Source: Brachionus manjavacas (taxonomy: Eukaryota > Rotifera > Eurotatoria > Ploima > Brachionidae). Taken from it: a stretch of DNA of 64,000 bases. The number at the start of each line of letters is the position of its first letter. Within the stretch, counting starts at the first letter, position 1. Shown here in pieces: positions 49,501 through 59,900 of this stretch. Location of the stretch: positions 1,798,001 to 1,862,000 of the forward strand of contig JAHQIY010000013.1 of NCBI GenBank assembly GCA_019054805.1. Direction: 5' to 3'. The notes below the pieces were generated by a model, which was given only the letters and a program-made list of their open reading frames with translations, was not told the origin of the DNA and did not search any database. Position numbers and translations under genes: made by a program.

Positions 49501-51840
49501 GTTTCCTAAAAATTTCCTTATTGACAACCTTAATGTCGGGAACTCAATTTCCTTTCGAACTTCCTAATTGACAATCTTTGTCAATAGACGTCCATTTCTT
49601 AAATAATTACTTTGTGGACAACTTGGTCGTTAAGTCGTCGAATTCCTTTTCGGTTTCCTTGGAATCAAATACGGTGGCGAGACCTCAAGTTTCCTAATAA
49701 TTTCCTTTTTGACAACCTTAATGTCGGGAACTCAATTTCCTTTCGAACTTCCTAATTGACAATCTTTGTCAATAGACGTCCATTTCTTCAATAATTACTT
49801 TGTGGACAACTTGGTCGTTAAGGCGTCAATTTCCTCTTCGGTTTCCTTGGAGTCAAATACGGTGTCGAGACCTCAAGTTTCCCTAAATTTTCTTCATTAA
49901 CAACCTTAATGTCGGGAACTCAATTTCCTTTCGAACTTCCTAATTGACAATCTTTGTCAATAGACGTCCATTTCTTCAATAATTACATTGAGGACAACGT
50001 GGTCGTTAAGTCGTCAAATTCCTCTTCGGTTTCCTTGTAGTCAAATACGGTGTCGAGACCTCAAGTTTGCTAAAAATTTCTTTTTTGACCACCTTGATGT
50101 CGGGAACTCAATTTCCTCTCGAACTCCCTAATTGACAATCTTTGTCAATAGGCGTCCATTTCTTCAATAATTACATTGAGGACAACTTGGTCGTTAATTC
50201 GTCAATTTCCTTTTCGGTTTCCTTGGAGTCAAATACGGTGTCGAGACCTCAAGTTTCCTAAAAATTTCCTTTTTGACAACCTTGATGTCGGGAACTCAAT
50301 TTCCTTTCGAACTTCCGAATTGACAATCTTTGTCAATAGACGTCCATTTCTAAAATAATTACTTTGTGGACAACTTGGTCGTTAAGTCGTCGAATTCCTC
50401 TTCGGTTTCCTTGGAGTCAAATACGGTGTCGGACCTCAAGTTTCCTATAAATTTCTTCATTAACAACCTTAATGTCGGGAACTCAATTTCCTTTCGAACT
50501 TCCTAATTGACAATCTTTGTCAATAGACGTCCATTTCTTCAATAATTCCATTGTCGACAACTTCTTCGTAGAGGTGTCAATTTCCCTTTCGGTTTCCTTG
50601 TAGTCAAATACGGTGTCGAGACCTCAAGTTTCCTAAAAATTTCCTTTTTGACAACTTTAATGTCGGGAACTCAATTTCCTTTCGAACTTCCTAATTGACA
50701 ATCTTTGTCAATAGACGTCCATTTCTTAAATAATTACTTTGTGGACAACTTGGTCGTTAAGTCGTCGAATTCCTTTTCGGTTTCCTTGGAATCAAATACG
50801 GTGGCGAGACCTCAAGTTTCCTAATAACTTCCTTTTTGACAACCTTAATGTCGGGAACTCAATTTCCTCTCGAACTTCCTAATTGACAATCTTTATCAAT
50901 AGACGTCCATTTCTTAAATAATTACTTTGTGGACAACTTGGTCGTTAAGTCGTCGAATTCCTTTTCGGTTTCCTTGGAGTCAAATACGGTGGCGAGACCT
51001 CAAGTTTCCTAAAAATTTCCTTCTTGACAACCTTAATGTCGGGAACTCAATTTCCTTTCGAACTTCCTAATTGACAATCTTTTTCAATAGACGTCCATTT
51101 CTTCAATAATTCCATTGTCGACAACTTCTTCGTAGAGGGGTCAATTTCCTTTTCGGTTTCCTTGTAGTCAAATACGGTGTCGAGACCTCAAGTTTCCTAA
51201 AAATTTCCTTTTTGACAACCTTGATGTCGGGAACTCAATTTCCTTTCGAACTTCCTAATTGACAATCTTTGTCAATAGACGTCCATTTCTTAAATAATTA
51301 CTTTGTGGACAACTTGGTCGTTAAGTCGTCGAATTCCTCTTCGGTTTCCTCGGAGTCAAATACGGTGTCGAGACCTCAAGTTTGCTAAAAATTTCTTTTT
51401 TGACAACCTAAATGTCGGGAACTCAATTTCCCTTCGAATTCCCTAATTGACCATCTTTGTCAATAGACGTTCATTTCTTCAATTATTACATTGAGGACAA
51501 CGTGGTCGTTAAGTCGTCAATTTCCTCTTTTGTTTCCTTGGAGTCAAATACGGTGTCGAGACCTCAAGTTTCCTAAAAATTTCCTTTTTTACAACTTTAA
51601 TATCGGGAACTCAATTTCCTTTCGAACTTCCTAATTGACAATCTTTGTCAATAGACGTCCATTTCTTAAATAATTACTTTGTGGACAACTTGGTCGTTAA
51701 GTCGTCGAATTCCTTTTCGGTTTCCTTGGAGTCAAATACGGTGTCGGACCTCAAGTTTCCTATAAATTTCTTCATTAACAACCTTAATGTCGGGAACTCA
51801 ATTTCCTTTCGAACTTCCTAATTGACAATCTTTGTCAATA

Positions 51841-52510
51841 GACGTACATTTTTCCAATAATTACATTGGAACAACGTGGTCGTTAAGTCGTCAATTTCCT
51901 CTTCGGTGTCCTTGTAGTCAAATACGGTGTCGAAACCTCAAGTTTCCTAAAAATTTCCTTATTGACAACCTTTATGTCGGGAACTCAATTTCCTAATAGA
52001 CAATCTTTGTCAATTAACGTCCATTTCTTCGATAATTACCTTATGGAAAACTTCTTCGTTGAGGCGTTCATTTCCTCTTCGGTTTCATTATAGGCAAATA
52101 GGGTTTAGAGGCCCTAAAATCCCTAAAAACTTCCTCAATAACAACCTTAATAAGGGGAACTCAATTTCCTTTCGAACTTCCTAATTGATTATCTTTGTCA
52201 ATAGACGTCAATTTCTTCAATAATTACCTTGTGGACAACTTGGTCGTTAAGGCGTTATATTCCTCTTCGGTTTCCTTGTAGTCAAATACGGTGTCTAGAC
52301 CTCAAGTTTCCGAAAAATTTCATTATTGACAACCTATATGTCGAAACTCAATTTACTTTCGAACTTCCTAATTGACAATCTTTGTCAATAGACGTCCTTT
52401 TCTTCAATAATTACTTTGTGGACAACTTGGTCGTTAAGGCGTTAATTTCCTCTTCGGTTTCCTTGCAGTCAAATACGGTGTCGAGACCCCAAGTTTCCTA
52501 AAAATTTCCT
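51841..52510 (-). repeat. Composite satellite segment, copy D
   Basis: Same ordered run (GACGTACATTTTTCC, GTCGAAACCTCAAG, GGGTTTAGAGGCCCTAAAAT) about 5,995 bp beyond copy C. Small differences, such as TTTGTCAATAG for TTTGACAATAG and GGCGTTATATTCC, show that the copies have begun to diverge. Confidence 0.85.
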
Positions 52511-53682
52511 TATTTAAAACCTTAATGTCGGGAACTCAATTTCCTTTTGAACTTCCTAATAGACAATTTTTGTCAATAGACGTCCATTTCTTCAATAATT
52601 TCTTTGTGGACAACTTGGTCGTTAAGGCGTCCATTTCCTCTTCAATTTCCTTGTAGTTTATTAGGGTGTCAAGACCTCAAGTTTCCTAAAAATTTCTTCA
52701 TTAACAACCTAAATGTCGGGAACTCAATTTCCTTTCGAACTTCCTAATTGACAATCTTTGTCAATAGACGTCCATTTCTTAAATAATTACTTTGTGGACA
52801 ACTTGGTCGTTAAGTCGTCGAATTCCTTTTCGGTTTCCTTGGAATCAAATACGGTGGCGAGACCTCAAGTTTCCTAATAACTTCCTTTTTGACAACCTTA
52901 ATGTCGGGAACTCAATTTCCTCTCGAACTTCCTAATTGACAATCTTTATCAATAGACGTCCATTTCTTAAATAATTACTTTGTGGACAACTTGGTCGTTA
53001 AGTCGTCGAATTCCTTTTCGGTTTCCTTGGAGTCAAATACGGTGTCGGACCTCAAGTTTCCTATAAATTTCTTCATTAATAACCTTAATGTCGGGAACTC
53101 AATTTCCTTTCGAACTTCCTAATTGACAATCTTTGTCAATAGACGTCCATTTCTTAAATAATTACTTTGTGGACAACTTGGTCGTTAAGGCATCCATTTC
53201 CTCTTCAATTTCCTTGTAGTTTGATAGGGTGTCAAGACCTCAAGTTTCCTAAAAATTTCTTCATTAACAACCTAAATGTCGGGAATTCAATTTCCTCTCG
53301 AACTTCCTAATTGACAATCTTTTCTAAAGACGTCCATTTCTTCAATAATTACTTTGTGGACAACTTGGTCGTTAAGTCGTCAATTTCCTCTTCGGTGTCC
53401 TTGTAGTCAAATACGGTGTCGAGCCTCAAGTTTCCTAAAAATTTCCTTTTTGTCAACCTTAATGTCGGAAACTCAATTTCCTTTCGAACTTCCTAATTGA
53501 CAATCTTTGTCAATAGACGTCCATTTCTTATATAATTACTTTGTGGACAACATGGTCGTTAAGGCGTCAATTTCCTCTTCGGTTTCCTTGTAGTCTAATC
53601 AGGTGTCGAGACTACAGTTCATTCGTCTCTTCCTAATGGAGAACCTAAATGTGGAAACTCAATTAATAATAAATAATATAAA

Positions 53683-53896
53683 ATGCCACCAAAACGTACT
53701 CGTACTGTTAGACCGTCTATTTCAGCAGCATCAGAAGTACAATAGTCTCTACCACAATTTTCCGGAATGCAAACGCGTACTGCAAGCCGTGTTCAAATTC
53801 AGCGACAAATTTCACCCAACACAACTCAAAATAGCGAGAGTTCAAATCAATCGGATCAACAAATGGTAAACAATAAATATACAATTTCTGATGAAG
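53683..53896 (+). pseudogene. hAT transposase exon 1 (N-terminal polar region, one stop)
   Basis: ATG at 53,683 opens MPPKRTRTVRPS, a basic start followed by a Ser/Gln/Thr/Asn-rich tail that continues to TISDE. That composition is common for the disordered N-terminus ahead of a BED finger. TAG at 53,743 follows 20 codons; a single C-to-T change from CAG would explain it, and Gln is frequent nearby. The exon ends at 53,896 with AAG|GTAATT, a good donor. Another reading frame over the same DNA (53,603-53,869) is open but starts in satellite and resembles nothing, so I treat it as a shadow. The start choice rests on this being the first ATG after the satellite border in the frame that splices correctly. 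Confidence 0.72.
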
Positions 53897-54377
53897 GTAA
53901 TTATATTTTCAATTTATTTTAATTTTATTTTATTATTAATTTATGACTTAGTTTCCTCGATAACTTAATTTTTTTTGTTTTCTATTTTTCATAGTTTAAA
54001 TATTGATTTTTATACAAATATAATAATAAAAAAATCTTTATGTAGAATATGCATTACTATTAATATATTAATATGCATAGATTTTCTTAAGAAATTATTT
54101 CTTTATTTTAACTGCACAAAATTGAATGTTTTAAAATTTTTTTTTAAATATTTAAGTTAATTTAATTTAATTTCATACATAACATAAAGTTTTTAATTAT
54201 TTAAAAATCTTTATTAAATTGCCGTAAAAACTCTATTTAAGTAGTTATTCTAATATAATTTCCTAGTGATTAAGAATAATTTGACATAGACTTATCACTT
54301 AATCTCTGAAGGAGCTAGATAAAAATCACAAATATATTTATTTTCTCATTTCAAAATATAATTTTTATTTAATTAAG
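53897..54377 (+). other. Intron in the hAT transposase gene (481 bp, GT-AG)
   Basis: The donor GTAATT begins at 53,897 and the acceptor TTTAATTAAG ends at 54,377. The interval is extremely AT-rich and has stops in all frames. Joining 53,896 to 54,378 places the intron after the first base of a codon (phase 1). The open frame then continues as DKVRVNKIIEDGLNS with no stop until the frame break in the T-run. That consistency is the main evidence; no transcript is available. The short open frame at 53,975-54,160 within it is AT-rich noise. Confidence 0.72.
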
Positions 54378-54540
54378 ATAAAGTGAGGGTAAATAAAATA
54401 ATAGAAGATGGTTTAAACAGCATATTTGAGAAAAAAGAATATAAAATTGAAGAAAAAAATGTCAAATATTCGCCTATACTTAATTTTTTGACTCTCAAAC
54501 CGAATTTGCGCTGAGACCTATAAAATCAATCCCTTTTAAA

Positions 54541-54618
54541 TGTATCCAATGTGGTTGCTTTTATAAAGCGAAATTAGGTGAATCAGGAAACTTGAAAAAA
54601 CACTTAGAAAAGTTTCAC
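54541..54618 (+). other. BED-type zinc finger coding segment
   Basis: The residues are C-I-Q-C (Cys codons at 54,541 and 54,550), then GCFYKAKLGESGNLKK, then H-LEKF-H (His codons at 54,601 and 54,616). This C-x2-C-x16-H-x4-H spacing with a GN/SxLxxHL core is the BED pattern. BED fingers of hAT transposases bind the element's ends. All four zinc ligands are intact although the gene is dead. Confidence 0.85.
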
Positions 54619-56375
54619 AAGAATGTTAGGAATTGGCTTATTTCATATACATCTCAGTTGGATCGTACTCAATGAAAATGGAATTTAGACGAAAATTTAA
54701 CAAATTTAGCAAAATATTTTTTGACATCTTCTACAGCTATCAATGAACTTTCAAATCCTTATTTAAGAAAGATTCTCAAATTTGAGATTCCTTGTGAGGA
54801 TACTTTCAAGACAAATATATTGCCTGAGCTTACCGATATTCTTTATAAGTCAATTGAAGAAATATTAAAAGAGGCTAAATCAATTTGTCTAATTACGGAC
54901 CTTTGGTCAAATATTTCTGCCCAACAGTATCTTGCATTGGCAGCATCTATGGTTTTTAGCAATTAAACCAAGAAAATTCGTGTTATTGGCATGGTTCCGA
55001 CGAATGGTTCTAATGCCGAGTCAATTAAGGAATGTGTTGAAACTATAATCAATAAGTTTAACTTTGACAAGACGAAAATTTCTGAAATTTGTTGTGACCA
55101 AGCTTCTGCGTTGGTAAGACTTTTCAAAAAAAATGAAAATTATTTGTTTGACGAACTCATCGGGCAGTACAATAATCCTTTACCTGATCCCAACCAAAAC
55201 ATTAATGAGATCAGGTACTTGTTTAATGAGATTGATCGAGAGATTCAAAGTGTTGTTGATGAGGAAATAAATTTTTCAATAACTGAATCAGAATCAGAAA
55301 ACGAAAATGAAGTAGACGAAGAAGAAATTCAGCAAGATCAATCTGGAATTGGAGTAATTTAAACTGTGTCTCAAACAACCGAAGCAACTATGCTTCAAGT
55401 TAATAATGGTACAGATTGTGAATTTGAATCGGACGAAAATATTTATGAAGAAAATTCGGACCCAGTTAATCTTTTAAACATTCAGTTAGGAACCAATTCA
55501 GTACCTAGATATTCATGTGCTTCTCATAAATTCAACTTATTTATACGTACATCAATTGACAAGTGTAAAAATTTTAGTAATATTCTTGCAAAACTGTCTA
55601 AATTTGCAAGCTCAATAAGAAACTCGAATATAAATTCAATTGATTTTATAAGCAAAAAATGTAAATTAAGATGTGAAAATGGGACAAGATGGTCATCTAC
55701 TTATTTAATTTTGGAATCTTTCTTTAAGGCTTATGAAAAAAAAGTATTCAAAGATGATAATCCTTGTCCTGTTTCTAAAGAAAAAATAGTATCATTTTTA
55801 CGAATCTTGAATCCGATGCATACACTTTCAATCCTGACCCAAAAAACTGACTGGACTATTGGTGACTTGATTCCTGCTCTTATAATAATTTTACATGGAA
55901 CGCTCGATGAAATGCATGAGCGTGGTGAGAGGAAAAAATTAGTAGATGAGATTAAAGATCAAATCAAAAAAAGATTCGAATTCGAACTTAGTTCAAAAAT
56001 ATATTTGACAGCTGCTCTCTTAAATACCTCGAAGTTAGAATTATGGTATTTTAATTAAAATGAATGAGAAATGCATAATTCTCAGAGCAATATGGAGTTG
56101 AATTTAAAAATAAAGCATCTAATACCTTTCTTGAAACGGCGCTTTTTCTGTTGGATGAAAAGCAAGAAACAAACCAAAGTCAACCTCGAACTTCTACCAG
56201 TCAGCCAAATCCAAAGCCATATCAATCTAGTGATAACGCAGCATTAAGAAGTCTTCTTAAGTCTAAATCCTATCAATTACCTCAGGATATTAACAGGATA
56301 AATAAGTTGAATGAAATAAGAACTGAATGCCTTGAATATTTACAATTCATAGAAGAAATAACAAACAGACAAAAA

Positions 56376-56580
56376 TCTACTCAAACTTTTTGGAGTGAGT
56401 ATAGTTATAAGTTTCCAAACTTGGCAAAAGTATCAGTAAAGGTTTTTTCAATTCCTGCATCAAGCGCATTTATCGAGAGATTTTTTAGCATTTGTGGCTT
56501 GGCTTCTGACAAAAGATCAATGAACATGAATCCTGAGACGTTGATAGACAAGGTTATGCTCAGGGTAAACATAGATTTAA
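56376..56580 (+). other. hAT C-terminal dimerisation region
   Basis: The frame reads FWSEYSYKFPNLAKVSVKVF, then SIPASSAFIERFFSICG, then DKRSMNMNPETLIDKVMLRV. This is the classical hAT family C-terminal signature (SxPASSxxxERxFSxxG followed by R..L.P..L...M.L). The Glu of the ERFFS motif (codon at 56,475) is thought to be the third acidic catalytic residue in hAT enzymes. The whole segment is uninterrupted. Confidence 0.9.
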
Positions 56581-56600
56581 TCGAATACAGATCGTAAAAA

Positions 56601-56611
56601 AATAAAATAAA
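56601..56611 (+). promoter_or_regulatory. Possible polyadenylation signals of the hAT gene
   Basis: Two overlapping AATAAA hexamers (56,601-56,606 and 56,606-56,611) lie within 15 bp of the transposase stop codon. The DNA is AT-rich, so chance occurrence is easy; position is the only support. The rest of 56,612-56,721 is AT-rich and featureless. Confidence 0.35.
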
Positions 56612-56721
56612 TGAAAAGACATTTTAAGAAACTATATTTATTTATAATTAAAATTATATATTTAAAAACTTAATAAAAAAAATCTAATTTCAATTTTTAA
56701 AAATACGGAAAAAAACAAAAA

Positions 56722-56888
56722 TTCAAGTTCGGGTACGTGTACAAACACGGAAAAAACAAAAAACCCGAGTTCGGGTACGTGTACAAACACGTAAAAAATC
56801 CAAAAACCCGAGTTCGGGTACGTGAACAAACACGTAAAAAACCAAAAACCCGAGTTCGAGTACGTGTACAAACCCGTAATTCTGACAT
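56722..56888 (+). repeat. 42-43-bp minisatellite in the hAT 3' region, four copies
   Basis: Copies start near 56,722, 56,764, 56,807 and 56,849, steps of 42, 43 and 42 bp. Each reads CCCGAGTTCGGGTACGTGTA then CAAACACGTAAAAAA and an A-rich linker. CCCGAGTTCGGG is close to palindromic, and TACGTGTAC recurs in the next feature. The repeat is unrelated to the 188-bp satellite. Its apparent Arg/Thr- or Phe/Val-rich open frames on both strands are by-products of the repeat. Repeats beside hAT ends often serve as transposase-binding subterminal motifs; that role here is inference. Confidence 0.9.
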
Positions 56889-56889
56889 A

Positions 56890-56938
56890 TTCGAGTACGT
56901 GTACGTGTACTGGTACTGTACACGTACACCTACTCGAA
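56890..56938. repeat. Near-perfect hairpin, 21-bp arms, at the right end of the hAT element
   Basis: The left arm, 56,890-56,910 (TTCGAGTACGTGTACGTGTAC with its 5' T), pairs with the right arm at 56,918-56,938 around the 7-nt loop TGGTACT. Only one of the 21 pairs fails. The arms repeat the TACGTGTAC core of the adjacent minisatellite. It may be a subterminal palindrome of the element or a product of its end structure. It is not followed by a T-run typical of a terminator. Confidence 0.88.
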
Positions 56939-56966
56939 CACGTTAATTTTTCGTGAAGGAATGTAT

Positions 56967-59900
56967 GGGTTTAGAGATTTGCATTTCTTCAATAATTACT
57001 TTGTGAACAACTTCATCGATGAGGTTTTAATTTCCTTTTCGGTTTCCTTGCAGTCAAATACGGTGTCGAGACCTCAAGTTTCCTAAAATTTTCCTTATTG
57101 ACAACCTAAATGTCGGGAACTCAATTTCCTTTTGAACTTCCTAATTGACATTCTTTGTCAATAGACGTCAATTTCTTCAATAATTACCTTGTGGACAACT
57201 TCTTCGTTGAGGCGTCAATTTCCAGTTCAATTTCCTTGTAGTTAAATAGGGTTTAGAGATTCCAAAATCCCAAAATTTTTCTTTATTAACAACCTTAATG
57301 TCGGGAACTCAATTTCCTTTCGAACGTTCTAATTAAAATCTTTGTCAATAGACGTCAATTTCTTCAATAATTACTTTGTAGACAACATGGTCGTTAAGGC
57401 GTCAATTTCCTCTTCGGTTTCCTTGTAGTCTAATCAGGTGTCGAGACTACAGTTCATTCGTATTTTCCTTTTAAAGAACCGAAATGTGGAGCTTAATTTC
57501 CTTTCGAACATCCTTATTTACAATCTTTGTCAATAGACGTCCATTTCTTTAATAATTACTTTGTGGACAACTTCATCGATGAGGCTTTAATTTCCTCTTA
57601 GGTTTCCTTAGAGTCAAATACGGTGTCGAGACCTCAAGTTTCCAAAAAATTTTCTTATTGACAACCTTAATGTCGGGAACTCAATTTCCTTTTGAACTTC
57701 CTAATTGACAATTTTCTCTATAGACGTTCATTTCTCATATAATTACTTTGTGGACAACATGGTCGTTGAGGCGTCAATTTCCTCTTCTGTTTCCTTGTAT
57801 TCTAATCAGGTGTCGAGACTACAGTTCATTTGTCTTTTCCCTATAAAGAACCGAAATGTGGGGAACTCAATTTCTTTTCGAACGTCCTAATTTACAATCT
57901 TTGTCAATAGACGTCCATTTCTTTAATAATAACTTTGTGGACAACTTCATCGTTGAGGCTTTAATTTCCTCTTAGGTTTCCTTAGAGTCAAATACGGTGT
58001 CGAGACCTCAAGTTTCCTAAAAATTTTCTTATTGACAACCTTAATGTCGAGAACTCGATTTCCTTTCGAACTTCCTAACTGACAATTTTCTCTATAGACG
58101 TTCATTTCTCATATAATTACTTTGTGGACAACATGGTCGTTGAGGCGTCAATTTCCTCTTCTGTTTCCTTGTATTCTAATCAGGTGTCGAGACTACAGTT
58201 CATTCGTCTTTTCCTTATAAAGAACCGAAATGTGGGGAACTCAATATTTTTTCGAACGTCCTAATTTACAATCTTTGTAAATAGACGTCCATTTCTTTAA
58301 TAATTACTTTGTGGACAACTTCATCGATGAGGCTTTAATTTCCTCTTAGGTTTCCTTGAAGACAAATACGGTGTCGAGACCTCAAGTTTCCAAAAAATTT
58401 TCTTATTGACAACCTTAATGTCGGGAACTCAATTTCCTTTCGAACTTCCTAATTGACAATCTTTGTCAATAGACGTCCATTTCCTCAATAATTACTTTGT
58501 GGACAACTTCTTCGTTAAAGCGTCAATTTCCTTTTCGGTTTCCTTGTAGTCAAATACGGTGTCGAGACCTCAAGTTTCCTAAAAATTTTCTTATTGACAA
58601 CCTTAATGTCGGGAACTTAATTTCCTTTCGAACTTCCTAATTGACAATCTTTGTCAATAGACGTCCATTTCCTCAATAATTACTTTGTGGACAACTTCTT
58701 CGTTAAAGCGTCAATTTCCTTTTCAGTTTCCTTGTAGTCTAATCAGGTGTCGAGACTACAGTTCATTCGTCTTTTCCTAATGGAGAACCGAAATGTGGGG
58801 AACTCAATTTCCTTTCGAACGTCCTAATTTACAATTTGTCAATAGACGTCCATTTCTTCAATAATTACTTTGTGGTCAACTTCTTCGTTAAAGCGTCAAT
58901 TTCCTCTTCGGTTTCCTTGGAGTCAAATACGGTGTCGAGACCTCAAGTTTCCTAAAAATTTTCTTATTGACAACCTTAATGTCGGGAACTTAATTTCCTT
59001 TCGAACTTCCTAATTGACAATCTTTGTCAATAGACGTCCATTTCCTCAATAATTACTTTGTGGACAACTTCTTCGTTAAAGCGTCAATTTCCTTTTCAGT
59101 TTCCTTGTAGTCAAATACGGTGTCGAGACCTCAAGTTTCCTAAAATTTTCCTTATTGACAACTTTAATGTCGGGAACTCAATTTCCTTTTGAACTTCCTA
59201 ATTGACAATCTTTGTCAAATGACGTCAATTTCTTCTATAATTACCTTGAGGACAACTTCTTCGTTTAAGCGTCAATTTCCTCTTCGGTTTCCTTGTGGTC
59301 AAATACGATGTCGAGACCTAAAGTCTCCTAAAAATATCCTAATTGATAACCTTAATGTCGGGATCTCAATTTCCTTTTGAATTTCCTAATTAAAATCTTT
59401 CTCAATGGACGTCCATTTCTTCAATAATTACTTTGTAGACAACATGGTCTTTAAGGCGTCAATTTCCTCTTCGGTTTCCTTGAAGTCTAATCTGGTGTCG
59501 AGACTACAGTTCATTCGTCTTTTCCTAATGGAGAACCGAAATGTGGGGAACTCAATTTCCTTTCGAACGTCCTAATTTACAATTTGTCAATAGACGTCCA
59601 TTTCTTCAATAATTACTTTGTGGTCAACTTCTTCGTTAAAGCGTCAATTTCCTCTTCGGTTTCCTTGGAGTCAAATACGGTGTCGAGACCTCAAGTTTCC
59701 TAAAAATTTTCTTATTGACAACCTTAATGTCGGGAACTTAATTTCCTTTCGAACGTCCTAATTTACAATTTGTCAATAGACGTCCATTTCTTTAATAATT
59801 ACTTTGTGGACAACTTCATCGATGAGGCTTTAATTTCCTCTTAGGTTTCCTTGAAGACAAATACGGTGTCGAGACCTCAAGTTTCCAAAAAATTTTCTTA

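Larger units (their letters stand above)
41271..53664 (-). repeat. 188-bp satellite, right array, diverged part 2 (about 66 units)
   Basis: Diverged units continue up to the transposon. Common spellings are GTCGTTAAGTCGTCGAATTC, CCTTGGAGTCAAATACGGTG, GTGTCGGACCTCAAGTTTCC, TTTCTTCATTAACAACC and TCCATTGTCGACAACTTCTT. Multi-unit copying is evident here too. The last unit, from about 53,590, is a special variant (GTCTAATCAGGTGTCGAGAC, TACAGTTCATTCG) otherwise seen only to the right of the transposon. Similarity to the satellite stops after GGAAACTCAATT at 53,664. Confidence 0.94.
53683..56597 (+). pseudogene. hAT transposase pseudogene (BED finger, RNase H-like core, hAT dimerisation region)
   Basis: In its intact form this enzyme cuts and pastes its own element in the nucleus. 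The model is exon 1 at 53,683-53,896, an intron, and exon 2 from 54,378 to TAA 56,595-56,597, about 810 codons in all. That is within or slightly above the usual hAT range. In order: a polar N-terminus beginning MPPKRTRTVR; a BED-type finger (C-x2-C-x16-H-x4-H, 54,541-54,618); CLITDLWS with the first Asp at 54,898; CCDQASAL with the second Asp at 55,096; an acidic stretch near 55,260-55,340; CASHKFNLF (55,516); GTRWSSTYL (from 55,681); and FPNLAKVSVKVFSIPASSAF with ERFFSICG, the hAT C-terminal signature. Damage: TAG 53,743, a frame change near 54,484-54,512, TGA 54,673, TAA 54,964, TAA 55,360, and a second frame break within about 56,056-56,100. It cannot make a full product. Confidence 0.9.
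54378..56597 (+). pseudogene. hAT transposase exon 2 (broken into several open segments)
   Basis: The first segment, 54,378 to about 54,485, reads IIEDGLNSIFEKKEYKIEEK. The frame then moves by one base at or after a run of six T (54,484-54,489), consistent with loss of one base. It continues as DSQTEFALRPIKSIPFKC into the BED finger. Three isolated stops (TGA 54,673; TAA 54,964; TAA 55,360) lie in that same frame, so each is a point change with the reading frame otherwise kept over 1.5 kb. The frame is lost again around 56,056-56,100, where TAA and TGA stops cluster, and resumes one frame over as FSEQYGVEF to the end. Decay is moderate: the domain motifs remain easy to read. Confidence 0.85.
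53665..56966 (+). mobile_element. Degenerate autonomous-type hAT DNA transposon inserted in the satellite
   Basis: This is the only non-satellite DNA in the first 61 kb. Satellite stops at 53,664 in monomer D (after AACTCAATT). It resumes about 56,967-56,981, with GGGTTTAGAGATT followed by GCATTTCTTCAATAATTAC of monomer A, so the flanks are out of phase and about 45 bp of the unit is missing or replaced. Inside lie a broken BED-hAT transposase with one intron, a minisatellite and a long hairpin. I found neither an 8-bp target-site duplication nor a convincing terminal inverted-repeat pair. The 5' end is only 18 bp before the putative start codon, so the left end is probably truncated. hAT superfamily assignment is firm from protein motifs; the exact ends are not. 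Confidence 0.88.

Noticed and set aside
53603..53869. An 88-codon open frame at the left end of the transposon
   Set aside because: It starts inside satellite and runs out of frame with exon 1, which splices consistently into the BED region.
56890..56938. Hairpin as an intrinsic terminator
   Set aside because: There is no T-run after the stem, and the setting is a eukaryotic transposon.
56662..56946. Overlapping open frames on both strands with RTRTRVFGF-like repeats
   Set aside because: Periodic products of the 42-43-bp minisatellite, open in several frames at once.
53660..56950. TTAAT or CGAGTACGT as remnants of target duplication or terminal inverted repeats
   Set aside because: TTAAT is too short in AT-rich DNA. 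CGAGTACGT (right hairpin) does have a complement at about 53,694, but that is inside the coding exon and only 9 bp long, so chance is likely.
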